DNA of 21,392 bases from CAYPPS01 sp964412685 (GCA_964412685.1 CAYPPS010000006.1:1-21392); one strand, 5' to 3'. Numbered from the stretch's first letter, positions 7,152 through 14,914 are shown. A program made the numbers and translations. Notes: generated by a model not told the origin, from the letters alone.

Positions 7152-8928
7152 AGCTCCAAGGATCAGGAATTCTCGGGTTCTTCGATCCACTAAAATTCCG
7201 TTAAAGCTTTGGCGAAGGTGGATTAAAGCCCTTTTGCCATTCATTCTTCTTTTTTTTATTCTCATTGTGGCTGTTTGGCCGTTGTTGAAATCAGGCTTTT
7301 TTATCACTGATGACGGTGAGTGGATGGTTGTTCGTTTGACTGACTTTCACCGGTCTTTGGTTTCCGGAATGTTTCCGATTCGTTGGGCAGCCCGATTAAA
7401 TCATCAGTTTGGTTATCCGGTCTTTAATTTTCTTTATCCCTTATCTTTATACTGGGGTGAAGCTTTCCATTTAATCGGTTTCAATTTTGTTGACTCAATC
7501 AAATTGGTCTTTGTCGCTTCTTTTTTCTTGAGCGCCTTTTTTATGTATTTGTTTACCAGAGAGTTGTGGCAGGACAAAAGAGCCGCTTTTTTAAGCGCGA
7601 TCTTCTATTCTTTTGCGCCTTACCGATTTTTAGATGTTTATGTTAGGGGATCGATCGGGGAGGCGGTTAGTTTTATTTTTGTGCCTCTAATTTTTTGGAG
7701 CCTGCACTTTCTTAGTAAAAAGAAAAACTTTTTGATCCTAAGCTTGGGGGCAATTGGAGTGGCTGGATTAATTATGTCGCACAATATTATGGCGATGTTG
7801 TTTTTCCCTTTAGCTCTTTTTTATGCTGGCTTTCTGATTTCAAGGAAGCAATCTCTTTTAAAAGATTATGGCCTCCTCTTTGCCTTGGGTTTAGGTTTGG
7901 CTTTTTTCTTTTGGTTTCCGGCTCTTTATGATACTCGATTTATCATTTTGAACCAGGTGACTGTAGCTGATTTTGCTAATCATTTTCCCACTTTGGGGCA
8001 GTTATTGATTCCATCTTGGGGTTATGGACCTTCCTTGGTCGGTGGTCAAGATACCGCCTCTTATCAATTGGGGCTTTTTCAGTTAGGAGCTGTTTTGATT
8101 GCTCTGCTGCTTTTTTGGAAAGAAAGACAGAAGAGGATTTATTTAAAAATCTTTCTTTTTTTCTTTTTCGCCTCTTTGTTTTTAATGTTGCCGGTATCTT
8201 CTTTTATCTGGCGTAATTTGCCCATGATTCAACAGACTCAATTTCCTTGGCGCTTGTTGTCGGTGACGACTTTTTCTGCTAGTGTCTTGGCCGGAACAGT
8301 CTTGTTTCTTTTTAAAAAAGAATTATCCAAAACTTTATTAACTGTGGCACTAACGGTTTTGGTTGTTTTGGCCAGCTTCTCTTATGTAAAGCCAAAAGAA
8401 TTTATTGACCGGGGTGAAGGTTTTTATGCCACCAATGAAGCAACAACCACGGTCAAGGATGAATATTTGCCGATTTGGGTTAAACAAAAACCAGAAGCAC
8501 GACCAGAACAGCGAGTTGAAGTGATTGAAGGGAAAGCGGGAGTTGAAAATCTGGTCTTTAATTCTAAGAAAGCTACCTTTAATGTCGACGTTCAAGAAGC
8601 GGCGAGATTGCAAATAAATACTGTTTATTTTCCTGGCTGGCAACTTAAGGTTGATGATGAGATCAAAGAAATTCTTTTTGAGAATGACCGAGGGTTAATT
8701 ATTTTTGAAGTTGACCAAGGAGAACATTTGGTGGTTGTCGAGTTTAAAGAGACCTCTTGGCGATTAGTTGCTAATTATATTTCTTTATTAAGCGCTGTTT
8801 TTGTTGCCGGTCTGATTGGTTGGTCTTTATTCCAACGGCTGCAAGGCAAATGCCGCGGTTCCGCAGAATGCGGGATAGCACAGCCACGGAAGAAGCCTTC
8901 GGAGGGGGCTTCATTTAAAAAGAAATGA
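7135..8928 (+). CDS. PTPS_related / YfhO-like membrane protein (paralogue 1)
   Basis: A 597-residue protein. SGFFITDDGEW (53-63, acidic D59-D60), FPIRWAARL (80-88) and FGYPVFNFLYPLSLYW (92-107) match the N-terminal pattern of the Pfam group called 6-pyruvoyl-tetrahydropterin synthase related (PTPS_related). Despite the name these are GT-C-fold membrane proteins. Around a dozen helices are followed by an extracytoplasmic beta-rich domain with YFPGWQ (PGWQ codons 8632-8643) and a last helix. The N-terminus has about 28 extra basic residues before the first helix compared with the paralogue at 8925, and the start is not certain. The last 30 residues (CRGSAECGIAQPRKKPSEGA) come from a GC-rich hairpin region and look added. 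It overlaps the next gene by four bases (ATGA). Its biochemical role is unproven for the family; surface glycan transfer is inferred. Confidence 0.8.
   Translation: MIKRIEAPRIRNSRVLRSTKIPLKLWRRWIKALLPFILLFFILIVAVWPLLKSGFFITDDGEWMVVRLTDFHRSLVSGMFPIRWAARLNHQFGYPVFNFLYPLSLYWGEAFHLIGFNFVDSIKLVFVASFFLSAFFMYLFTRELWQDKRAAFLSAIFYSFAPYRFLDVYVRGSIGEAVSFIFVPLIFWSLHFLSKKKNFLILSLGAIGVAGLIMSHNIMAMLFFPLALFYAGFLISRKQSLLKDYGLLFALGLGLAFFFWFPALYDTRFIILNQVTVADFANHFPTLGQLLIPSWGYGPSLVGGQDTASYQLGLFQLGAVLIALLLFWKERQKRIYLKIFLFFFFASLFLMLPVSSFIWRNLPMIQQTQFPWRLLSVTTFSASVLAGTVLFLFKKELSKTLLTVALTVLVVLASFSYVKPKEFIDRGEGFYATNEATTTVKDEYLPIWVKQKPEARPEQRVEVIEGKAGVENLVFNSKKATFNVDVQEAARLQINTVYFPGWQLKVDDEIKEILFENDRGLIIFEVDQGEHLVVVEFKETSWRLVANYISLLSAVFVAGLIGWSLFQRLQGKCRGSAECGIAQPRKKPSEGASFKKK
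8851..8912. repeat. GC-rich double hairpin element in the 3' end of a membrane protein gene
   Basis: Two hairpins lie in succession. CCGCA (8861-8865) pairs with TGCGG (8869-8873) around GAA. GAAGCC (8892-8897) pairs with GGCTTC (8907-8912), and G-U pairs can lengthen the stem. The element starts TGCCGCG and contains GCGGGAT, as does the patch at 2351-2379. It encodes the atypical C-terminal tail of the upstream protein. Without a T-run it is not a good terminator. It is likely a small dispersed palindromic element. Confidence 0.45.
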
Positions 8929-10604
8929 TCAAAACTTTAAAAAAGAATTGGTTGGTTTTACTGGTGGTTGTTTTTTGCTATTGGGCAATAAAGCCGTTCT
9001 TAAGTCAGGGATTTTTTCCCATGCACGACGATACTCAAGTGGCCAGAATTGGGCAGATGTTTACTGCTCTGAGTCAGGGCCAATTTCCGGTTCGTTGGGT
9101 GGGGGATTTGGGCTATGGCCTCGGCTACCCTATTTTTAATTTTTATGCTCCCCTAGCTTATTACGTTGGAGCCTTTTTGGCTCTTTTTACTTCCAGTTTT
9201 TTACTAGCAACGAAGTTGGCTTTTGCTCTTAGTTTAATTGTGGGAGCGATAACGGCTTTCTTTTTAGGCAAAGAACTTTGGGGAAAATGGGGCGGATTTT
9301 TGACGGCGGTTTTTTATACTTTCGCTCCTTATCACGCTGTTGATCTTTATGTCAGAGGAGCTTTAAGTGAACTTTGGGCTTTGGCGTTTGCGCCGTTGAT
9401 TTATTGGGGGATTTTTAAAATGGCAAAGGCAAAAAAGGCTTCTTTGATTTCGGTCGCTATTTTTATTTTCGGTTTAACGGGAGTGATTCTTTCTCATAAT
9501 TTATCGGCCTTAATTAATCTGCCTTTTATTGCCTTGGTTTGTTTAATGATTTTGGTTTTTGGAAAAAACCGGTTTGTTTTTCTGAAAAATCTGTCTTTGG
9601 GAACGGTTTTTTCTTTAGGCTTAAGTTGTTTTTATTGGTTGCCAGCGTTAGTGGAAATGGGGGAAACAAAAATCTTTGGTCAAGTTGGCGGTGGAGCTGA
9701 TTTCCAAGACCATTTTGTTTTTCTGGATCAACTCTGGGCTTCTCCTTGGGGTTTTGGTGGCTCGGCCTTGGGAAGATTGGACGGGATGAGTTTTATGGTT
9801 GGCAAGATCCATCTTTTATTAATAGTCTTGGTTTTGTTTATTTTTTTGACAAGAATAGTTTTGGGGAAAACTAAATCTTTGCTTGTAGGTGGTTTAGTTT
9901 CTGGTGGTTTCATTTTGAGTCTCTTTTTCACTTTGTCAATTTCTACTTTCGTTTGGCAATCGATTTCCCCAATGGCTTTTATTCAGTACCCCTGGCGATT
10001 CTTGGGACCGGCAATTCTTTTCGGTTCGGTTTTGGCAGGGGCTTTTCCTTTTCTTTTGATCAAACAGAAAAACGTTAGAATCCCCTTGGTTCTATTTTTG
10101 TCAATTGTTTTAGTCATCTTTAGTCTTAAATATTTTCAAGTTCAAACTTTGGTTAATAAAACTGATGATGATTATTTAAACCAAGAGGCGATTAAATGGC
10201 AAATTTCTAAAGTTTCCGATGAATATTTGCCCAAAGACTTTCCTGTTCCACAGAAACAAGAAGAGGTTGCTTGGGACAAAATAGTTGTTTTGTCCGGAGA
10301 GGCGAAAATCAAAGAGCGAGAAAATCTTTTTTTGAGACAAGAGTTTTTGATTAAGACCGAAGGCCGGAGTGAGGTTTTAGTGAACACCGCTTTTTTCCCT
10401 GGTTGGCAAGCTAAACTGGACGAGCAAATAATTGTTCCGGAAATTTATCAAGGAAAAATGAAATTTGTTCTTCTTCAAGGGGAACATTGGTTAAAATTGG
10501 AATTTAAAGATACCTTAATTCGGAGAATCGCCAATTATATTTCTTTGGCGAGCCTTTTAGCTTTTCTTGGCTTCGTTTTTGTCCGAAAGAAAAAAAGTGC
10601 TTAA
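8925..10604 (+). CDS. PTPS_related / YfhO-like membrane protein (paralogue 2)
   Basis: A 559-residue paralogue of the upstream gene, and a cleaner match to the family. QGFFPMHDDTQVARIGQM (28-45, H34 D35 D36) is followed by GQFPVRWVGDLGYGLGYP (52-69) and IFNFYAPLAYYVG. About twelve helices follow, with a GVILSHNLSALINLPF segment near the middle that also occurs in the neighbour (GLIMSHNIMAMLFFP). A soluble domain with FFPGWQAKLDEQ and a final helix with RRK close the protein. The HDD triad lies where GT-C enzymes keep their catalytic acid, so a glycosyltransferase role is reasonable but not shown. ATG 8925 overlaps the previous TGA by four bases, which suggests coupled translation. The two adjacent copies look like an old tandem duplication. 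Confidence 0.85.
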   Translation: MIKTLKKNWLVLLVVVFCYWAIKPFLSQGFFPMHDDTQVARIGQMFTALSQGQFPVRWVGDLGYGLGYPIFNFYAPLAYYVGAFLALFTSSFLLATKLAFALSLIVGAITAFFLGKELWGKWGGFLTAVFYTFAPYHAVDLYVRGALSELWALAFAPLIYWGIFKMAKAKKASLISVAIFIFGLTGVILSHNLSALINLPFIALVCLMILVFGKNRFVFLKNLSLGTVFSLGLSCFYWLPALVEMGETKIFGQVGGGADFQDHFVFLDQLWASPWGFGGSALGRLDGMSFMVGKIHLLLIVLVLFIFLTRIVLGKTKSLLVGGLVSGGFILSLFFTLSISTFVWQSISPMAFIQYPWRFLGPAILFGSVLAGAFPFLLIKQKNVRIPLVLFLSIVLVIFSLKYFQVQTLVNKTDDDYLNQEAIKWQISKVSDEYLPKDFPVPQKQEEVAWDKIVVLSGEAKIKERENLFLRQEFLIKTEGRSEVLVNTAFFPGWQAKLDEQIIVPEIYQGKMKFVLLQGEHWLKLEFKDTLIRRIANYISLASLLAFLGFVFVRKKKSA

Positions 10605-11052
10605 TCAAATTCAGACAATTATTTTGGTTTGTTTTGCCTTTTTTTCTCTAGCTGGCTTCATTTTGGGGATAAAACAAACTACTTTTAAGAAAAGAGCTTA
10701 TCGGCAGACTTTTATTTTCAATTTGATTGGGGCTTTTGTTTGGGCGGATACGATTGTCTTCGGCCCTTTCTGGTTTTTAGTGAGCCTTTTTTGCTTATTG
10801 ACGAAAGATTGGCTGCTTTTCTTGTTGATTGTCTCTGTTTTCTGGGCAGTAAGAAGCTTGGGAGAAATTGTCTATTGGTTAAACGAGCAGTTTGCCGGTC
10901 TTAATCGCAATCCGCCCGAGAAATTTCGTCTTTATCCACTTTTTAAAAATGATTCCATTTGGTTTATCTACCAGATTTTCTGGCAATCTGTTTTAGTGAT
11001 TACAATTATTACTTCTCTTTATTTTGCTCGTCTTTGGTTAAGGACAGTTTAA
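10597..11052 (+). CDS. Small membrane protein, four predicted helices, function unknown
   Basis: 151 residues if translated from GTG 10597; a TTG at 10567 would add ten residues. I prefer GTG because it overlaps the previous stop by only eight bases and puts the start just before the first helix (about 5-25). Further hydrophobic stretches lie at about 40-68, 71-90 and 127-147, around a polar loop with NEQFAGLNRNPPEKFR. There is no catalytic motif, cysteine cluster or known family pattern that I can see. As last gene of the GT-C operon it may be an accessory membrane subunit, but that is only a guess from position. Confidence 0.65.
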   Translation: MLNQIQTIILVCFAFFSLAGFILGIKQTTFKKRAYRQTFIFNLIGAFVWADTIVFGPFWFLVSLFCLLTKDWLLFLLIVSVFWAVRSLGEIVYWLNEQFAGLNRNPPEKFRLYPLFKNDSIWFIYQIFWQSVLVITIITSLYFARLWLRTV

Positions 11053-11070
11053 CTACAGGAATGCTATAAT
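11042..11070 (+). promoter_or_regulatory. Extended -10 promoter, leaderless
   Basis: TGCTATAAT (11062-11070) ends ten bases before ATG 11081. A weak -35 (GGACAG, 11042-11047) lies 17 bases upstream. With the usual offset the transcript starts within a few bases of the ATG, so there is no room for a Shine-Dalgarno. Confidence 0.6.
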
Positions 11071-11080
11071 TTCCAGACAG

Positions 11081-11950
11081 ATGGACACTAAAGAGGTTGG
11101 TCCTAAGCTTGAATATAATTTAGCCGGTAGTGGGTTGTTGACAATTAGACCGAAGGATTTTTCTCGGTTGCAGGAAGAAGTGGTTAAGGCTGGCTTCCGT
11201 CACGCTTGCATTCTTCCCTTTCATGCCTTTGATAAAGATGAACAAGCGATGGCCAATTTGATCAATTCCCCTTTGCAAGTTGTTCATTTAGAAGAAGCTT
11301 GGAATCCGCTTGATAAGGAGGGATGGACTCGGTTGGCTTGGGCCGCTTTGGGGCATTTAAGACGCTTTTTGGGTGACAAAACAGAACCGCCAATTTTGCA
11401 GGATGCGTTTCTTTTCCCCAGCAAGGCGACCTGCGGGCGTTTCTTTCAAGAGATGTTTGAGGCTTTTCCTGAAGCTAAATTTATTTCCCATGGATTTCGT
11501 TCCGATTTTTCTCCTAAACGGTTGTTGTTGGAAATAAATCCAGGTATTGAGCTCTCGGCTCAGGAGATTATTAAGGAAACCGAGAAACAAGGGATTAGTT
11601 TGGTTTTTGACCCTAGTCATTTACTTAAAACTGACAGAACTACAAGTCTACCTAACGCTCCGACAACTACACCTAAAGATGAATGGGAAAGACAATTTAC
11701 TACTTTTGCTGCTTCCGGTCGGCTTGAAGTAGTCGATATTAATCCCGGAAAAGATGGCGAGAGTGTTAGGGATTTGCGTTTGGGGAGGGGTCGCTTAAAA
11801 GAGCTTGCTTTGGCGGCGAGGGAAGTGAAAAGTGTTAAATTTTTGCGGGTGGAAATTCCCACCCCGGCGGTCCAGCAAATACCTGGCTCGCCTCTGCAGG
11901 CGAGAGGATTCGAGTTCTTGAGAGAGATTGGCCAGGCTCTTGGTTCGTAA
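11081..11950 (+). CDS. Xylose-isomerase-like TIM-barrel protein (sugar isomerase/epimerase or AP endonuclease-2 superfamily)
   Basis: A 289-residue soluble protein. The second half shows strand-end residues in the order expected of metal sites in this superfamily: LLLEINPG (E151), LVFDPSHLL (D177, H180), EVVDINPG (D219) and FLRVEIP (E258). The first half alternates strands and helices without strong motifs (ACILPFHAF, LQVVHLEEAW). Relatives isomerise or epimerise sugars or cleave abasic DNA. Next to glycosyltransferases and a flippase, a sugar role is more likely, perhaps supplying a monosaccharide, but the substrate cannot be named. It is transcribed alone from an extended -10 promoter and is probably leaderless. 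Its 3' end contains GC-rich hairpins. I am fairly sure of the fold and unsure of the activity. Confidence 0.6.
   Translation: MDTKEVGPKLEYNLAGSGLLTIRPKDFSRLQEEVVKAGFRHACILPFHAFDKDEQAMANLINSPLQVVHLEEAWNPLDKEGWTRLAWAALGHLRRFLGDKTEPPILQDAFLFPSKATCGRFFQEMFEAFPEAKFISHGFRSDFSPKRLLLEINPGIELSAQEIIKETEKQGISLVFDPSHLLKTDRTTSLPNAPTTTPKDEWERQFTTFAASGRLEVVDINPGKDGESVRDLRLGRGRLKELALAAREVKSVKFLRVEIPTPAVQQIPGSPLQARGFEFLREIGQALGS
11847..11904. repeat. Two GC-rich hairpins in the 3' end of the TIM-barrel gene
   Basis: GGGTGG (11847-11852) pairs with CCACCC (11859-11864), and CTCGCC (11887-11892) pairs with GGCGAG (11899-11904) around TCTGCA. They encode the segment between VEIP and GFEFLREIG. A third, longer stem follows after the stop. 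They may be repeat-element remnants like those at 2351 and 8851, but no shared core word is visible. Confidence 0.3.
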
Positions 11951-11977
11951 AAACCTCCACCCCCGGCGTGGAGGTTT
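11951..11977 (+). terminator. Candidate terminator after the TIM-barrel gene
   Basis: A perfect 10-bp stem, AAACCTCCAC (11951-11960) and GTGGAGGTTT (11968-11977), with loop CCCCGGC, starting directly after the TAA. Only three Ts end the stem on the plus strand. On the minus strand the stem ends in five Ts, so it could also stop antisense transcripts. Confidence 0.55.
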
Positions 11978-11990
11978 CGGAATTTGATTA

Positions 11991-11999
11991 TGCTAGAAT
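11991..11999 (+). promoter_or_regulatory. Extended -10 promoter, leaderless (flippase)
   Basis: TGCTAGAAT ends six bases before ATG 12006. Transcription would begin at or next to the ATG itself. No convincing -35 is seen; the upstream side is occupied by the terminator stem. Confidence 0.55.
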
Positions 12000-12005
12000 G
12001 GCTTC

Positions 12006-13523
12006 ATGAGTGAACCGGTAACGAAGGCGATGGATGTGTCAGAACTTGATTTTGACATTGTTAAACATCGTTCGGCGGTTGGGGTCGCCTCTTTTTTGGT
12101 TCGGATGGTTTTCCTGCAATTGGTGACCTTTGTTTCCAGTGTTTTTGTTTCTCGCTTCCTGGGTCCATTTGCTTTTGGGGTTTACGGAATTGTGGCTAAT
12201 TTTGTTTTCCTTTTCATTTATTTTTCCGATGTTGGCTTGGCGGCCGCTTTGGTACAAAAGAAAACAAAGTTAAAGAGAAGAGATTTAACCACTACTTTTA
12301 CGATTCAACAATCGTTGGTTTTGACTTTGGTAGTAATCATTTTTATTGCTTTACCCTTGATCCAACCGTGGTTGAAGTTTGGATCTGATGGTCTTTGGTT
12401 GGGTCGAGCTTTGGCGATTTCTTTATTCTTGGCTTCTTTAAAATCGGTTCCATCAGTTTTACTAGAAAGAAGATTAAAATTTAATTTGTTGGTAATTCCA
12501 GAGATAGCCGAGACAATTGTTTTTAACGTTGTTTTAGTAACCTTGGCTATTCTTTCTTTTGAAGTTAAAAGTTTTACCTATGCAGTTTTAGCTAGAGGAT
12601 TAGTGGGGGTTTTGGTTATTTATTTGGTCGCTCCTTGGCGAATCGGTTTTGGTTTTAACAAAAAAAGCGCTAAGGAATTGCTTAAATTTGGTTTTCCTTT
12701 CCAACTTAACAGTATTTTAGCTTGGTTTAAAGATAATTTAATGGATAATGCCGTTGCTTTAATTTTAGGCTCTCCGACTGCTTTTGGTTATTTAAGCTGG
12801 GGAAGAAATGTTTCTCATCAACCGCGAAAGATTATGGATAGTGTTCTCCGGGTTTTATTTCCAGTTTTTTCTCGCCTTCAGGATAGAAAAGATATTTTAG
12901 CTAAGGCTTTAAGTAAGACTTATTTCTTGCTTGGAGTGTCAATGTTCCCGGCAATCGTTGGGATTTGTGTTCTCATCAAACCTTTGATTTTGTATCTTTA
13001 TGGTGGACCCAAGTGGTTGCCAGCCGTTCCGGTGGTTTATTTCTTGTCGATTGCTTTACTTTGGGGAATTTTCAATTCGGTTGCCACCAGTGCTTTAAGT
13101 GCCATTGGCCAAATAAAGGTGGTTTTGAAATTTATGGTGATGGTAACGATTGCCACATGGGTTTTGACTATACCGATGACTTTAATTTGGGGCTTTCAAG
13201 GAGCGGCCGCCTCTTTCGCCATTTCTGGAGTAGTTTCTGTTTGGTCAATCAGAAAATGTGCCCAAGTGATTGAAATTAACTTTATTCGCGATATGGGTTC
13301 AGCGGCAATTTCTTCTCTAATAATGGGAGTAATTGTTTATTCGCTAGGTCGTTTTTGGGTTGACGGTTTCTGGCCGTTGGCAGCCGTTATTGCTTTAGGA
13401 GTAGTAATTTATTCAAGTTTAATTTTTATCTTGGAAGGTCAACGTTTGCTGAAAGAAGCCACTAATGTCTTAGGTAAACAAGTCAACTTCTCTATGCTTG
13501 TCAGAAAAAGAAGTTTGAGGTAG
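12006..13523 (+). CDS. Wzx-like polysaccharide flippase (MOP/MATE superfamily)
   Basis: A 505-residue integral membrane protein with about fourteen hydrophobic segments after a 25-residue soluble N-terminus. SRFLGPFAFGVYGIVANFVFL style spacing, with SDVGLAAALVQKK after the second helix, is typical of Wzx/RfbX and the teichuronic-acid-type polysaccharide export proteins. ERRLKFNLLVIPEI and KELLKFGFPFQLNS mark later conserved blocks. It would flip polyprenyl-diphosphate-linked oligosaccharides from the inner to the outer face. This fits the GT2 enzymes that build on the inside and the GT-C enzymes that act outside. Start ATG 12006 fits a leaderless transcript. Its last 85 bases overlap the 3' end of the opposite-strand radical SAM gene, yet both reading frames look intact. 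Confidence 0.85.
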   Translation: MSEPVTKAMDVSELDFDIVKHRSAVGVASFLVRMVFLQLVTFVSSVFVSRFLGPFAFGVYGIVANFVFLFIYFSDVGLAAALVQKKTKLKRRDLTTTFTIQQSLVLTLVVIIFIALPLIQPWLKFGSDGLWLGRALAISLFLASLKSVPSVLLERRLKFNLLVIPEIAETIVFNVVLVTLAILSFEVKSFTYAVLARGLVGVLVIYLVAPWRIGFGFNKKSAKELLKFGFPFQLNSILAWFKDNLMDNAVALILGSPTAFGYLSWGRNVSHQPRKIMDSVLRVLFPVFSRLQDRKDILAKALSKTYFLLGVSMFPAIVGICVLIKPLILYLYGGPKWLPAVPVVYFLSIALLWGIFNSVATSALSAIGQIKVVLKFMVMVTIATWVLTIPMTLIWGFQGAAASFAISGVVSVWSIRKCAQVIEINFIRDMGSAAISSLIMGVIVYSLGRFWVDGFWPLAAVIALGVVIYSSLIFILEGQRLLKEATNVLGKQVNFSMLVRKRSLR

Positions 13524-14914
13524 TGTTTATTCTTTGGCCTTCCTTCTTGTTTGAGCTTATATTTGAAGGTGAGTAGTTGAATTTCTTTTAAAGATATTTT
13601 TTCAAAAAAGTCGGTTCCGATTCTGCCGGCAAAATCGGGAGCGTTGTCGTAAGTGACTTTTGTTCCAAATTGTTTTTCCGCCATTGTTTGCAAGGGAGTG
13701 CCTGGATAAGGGAGTGCCAGATTGATAGGGAAAGGGTAAGGAATATTGATTTTGTTCTTTATCATGAATTTTAAGGTATCGATAAAAGTTTCTTTAGTTT
13801 CTCCGGGAAGTCCGAGAAGCTTGAAGCAACCAACCGCAACTTGGTGTTTTTGACAGATGGCAATCGCTTTTTCAATTGTCTCGATACTAATATTTTTTTT
13901 GGAGAGGTTTAAAACTTTTTGAGAGCCAGATTCGAAACCGAAGTTGATAAAACTGCAGCCAGCTTGCTTCATGGTTTTAATCATTTTTTCATTAATACTG
14001 TCAAATCGGGCTTCGCAACCCCAATTGATTTTAATTTTCTTTTTAACAATTTGTTGACAGAGCTCAATCACTCTTTTTTCAACAATACAGAAACTTAAAT
14101 CTTGGAAATAAATCGCTTTAATTCCGTGTTTTTGACTGAGGAGCGCCATTTCTTTAATGGCGGATTCAGTTGAACGGAAACGATAGGTTTTTTTGTCTTG
14201 ATACATTTTCTTAAAACAGAAGACACAAAGACCGGGACAGCCTCTTGAGGAGAGCATGATGGAAAAAGGGTGATCGTCTCCGATTAATTTTGGGCCATTG
14301 AAATGATCAGAAAGAGGACCATAGTCCTTCATCGACAGCAGATTGTAATCAGGGATTGGTAATTTGTCTAAATCATTAAGATAGGGACGATCGGGGTTGT
14401 GAATCAATTTCTTGTTTTCTCGGAAACAAATGCCTTTGATGGTTTTTATTTTTTTGGTGTCCAACGGAATATTTTGGCCGATTTCCTCGATCGTTAGTTC
14501 CGGTTCACCTTTAATGAAAATGTCGGCTTGGGGAATTTTTTTGAAAACCCAGTCAGGAGAAGCGGTTATATGGGGGCCAATGAGAATTATTTTTACTTTC
14601 GGTAGAATTTTTTTTAGCTCTTTCACTAAGGTTGCCGGTTCTTTGATCGTTGGCAAAGGACATTCCCAGCGGTCTAGGGCGGCTGTGTTTAAAATGATGA
14701 GATCGGGTTTTTCTTTTTGAGCTAGCTTGGCTGTCTCTGAGTGGGTTAATTGTCGTAGATTAGCATCAATTAGTTTTATTTTTTTGCTTTGGTCTTTGAG
14801 CCTGGTAGCACAGAGGAGTAATCCTAGGGGTTGATTTTTCCTGGAGTTACCCATGGCAAAAAGACCTCTTTGGAAATCTATCTGACGAGTGTTGATGAGA
14901 AGAATATCAATCAT
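13439..14914 (-). CDS. Radical SAM protein with N-terminal B12-binding-like domain
   Basis: 491 residues. Residues 1-150 form a Rossmann-like cobalamin-binding type domain (IDILLINTR, PDLIILNTAAL, KIILIGPHIT, then DIFIKGEPELTIEEI), a layout shared with B12-binding radical SAM enzymes. The DxHxxG cobalamin-histidine motif is not seen. SSRGCPGLCVFCFKK holds the cluster cysteines C226, C230 and C233 in CX3CX2C spacing. IYFQDLSF, NWGCEARFD, FGFESGSQKVL and LLGLPGETKETF are typical later strands. Relatives methylate or rearrange lipids, cofactors and natural products; no substrate can be read here. The place between a flippase and glycosyltransferases hints at modification of a lipid carrier or surface molecule. 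Its ATG lies five bases after an extended -10, so it is probably leaderless. Its 3' end overlaps the flippase gene by 85 bases. Confidence 0.85.
   Translation of the reverse strand: MIDILLINTRQIDFQRGLFAMGNSRKNQPLGLLLCATRLKDQSKKIKLIDANLRQLTHSETAKLAQKEKPDLIILNTAALDRWECPLPTIKEPATLVKELKKILPKVKIILIGPHITASPDWVFKKIPQADIFIKGEPELTIEEIGQNIPLDTKKIKTIKGICFRENKKLIHNPDRPYLNDLDKLPIPDYNLLSMKDYGPLSDHFNGPKLIGDDHPFSIMLSSRGCPGLCVFCFKKMYQDKKTYRFRSTESAIKEMALLSQKHGIKAIYFQDLSFCIVEKRVIELCQQIVKKKIKINWGCEARFDSINEKMIKTMKQAGCSFINFGFESGSQKVLNLSKKNISIETIEKAIAICQKHQVAVGCFKLLGLPGETKETFIDTLKFMIKNKINIPYPFPINLALPYPGTPLQTMAEKQFGTKVTYDNAPDFAGRIGTDFFEKISLKEIQLLTFKYKLKQEGRPKNKHYLKLLFLTSIEKLTCLPKTLVASFSKR

Noticed and set aside
3585..8928. 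Possible recoding of UGA as glycine, as in Gracilibacteria and SR1
   Set aside because: TGA ends the genes at 3587, 7151, 8928, 16435 and 19889 where families end, often overlapping the next ATG. No conserved glycine positions are coded by TGA inside genes.
11951..11977. Hairpin after the TIM-barrel gene as an operator or riboswitch for the flippase
   Set aside because: The flippase promoter lies after it and predicts a leaderless mRNA, so the hairpin would not be in the flippase transcript.
12965..13273. 102-codon ORF in another frame inside the flippase gene, and similar ORFs opposite or beside other genes (for example 9728-9931, 14412-14720, 17173-17451)
   Set aside because: They are rich in Cys, Lys or Phe in ways that follow from the AT-rich coding strand, have no start signals, and lie fully inside well-supported genes.
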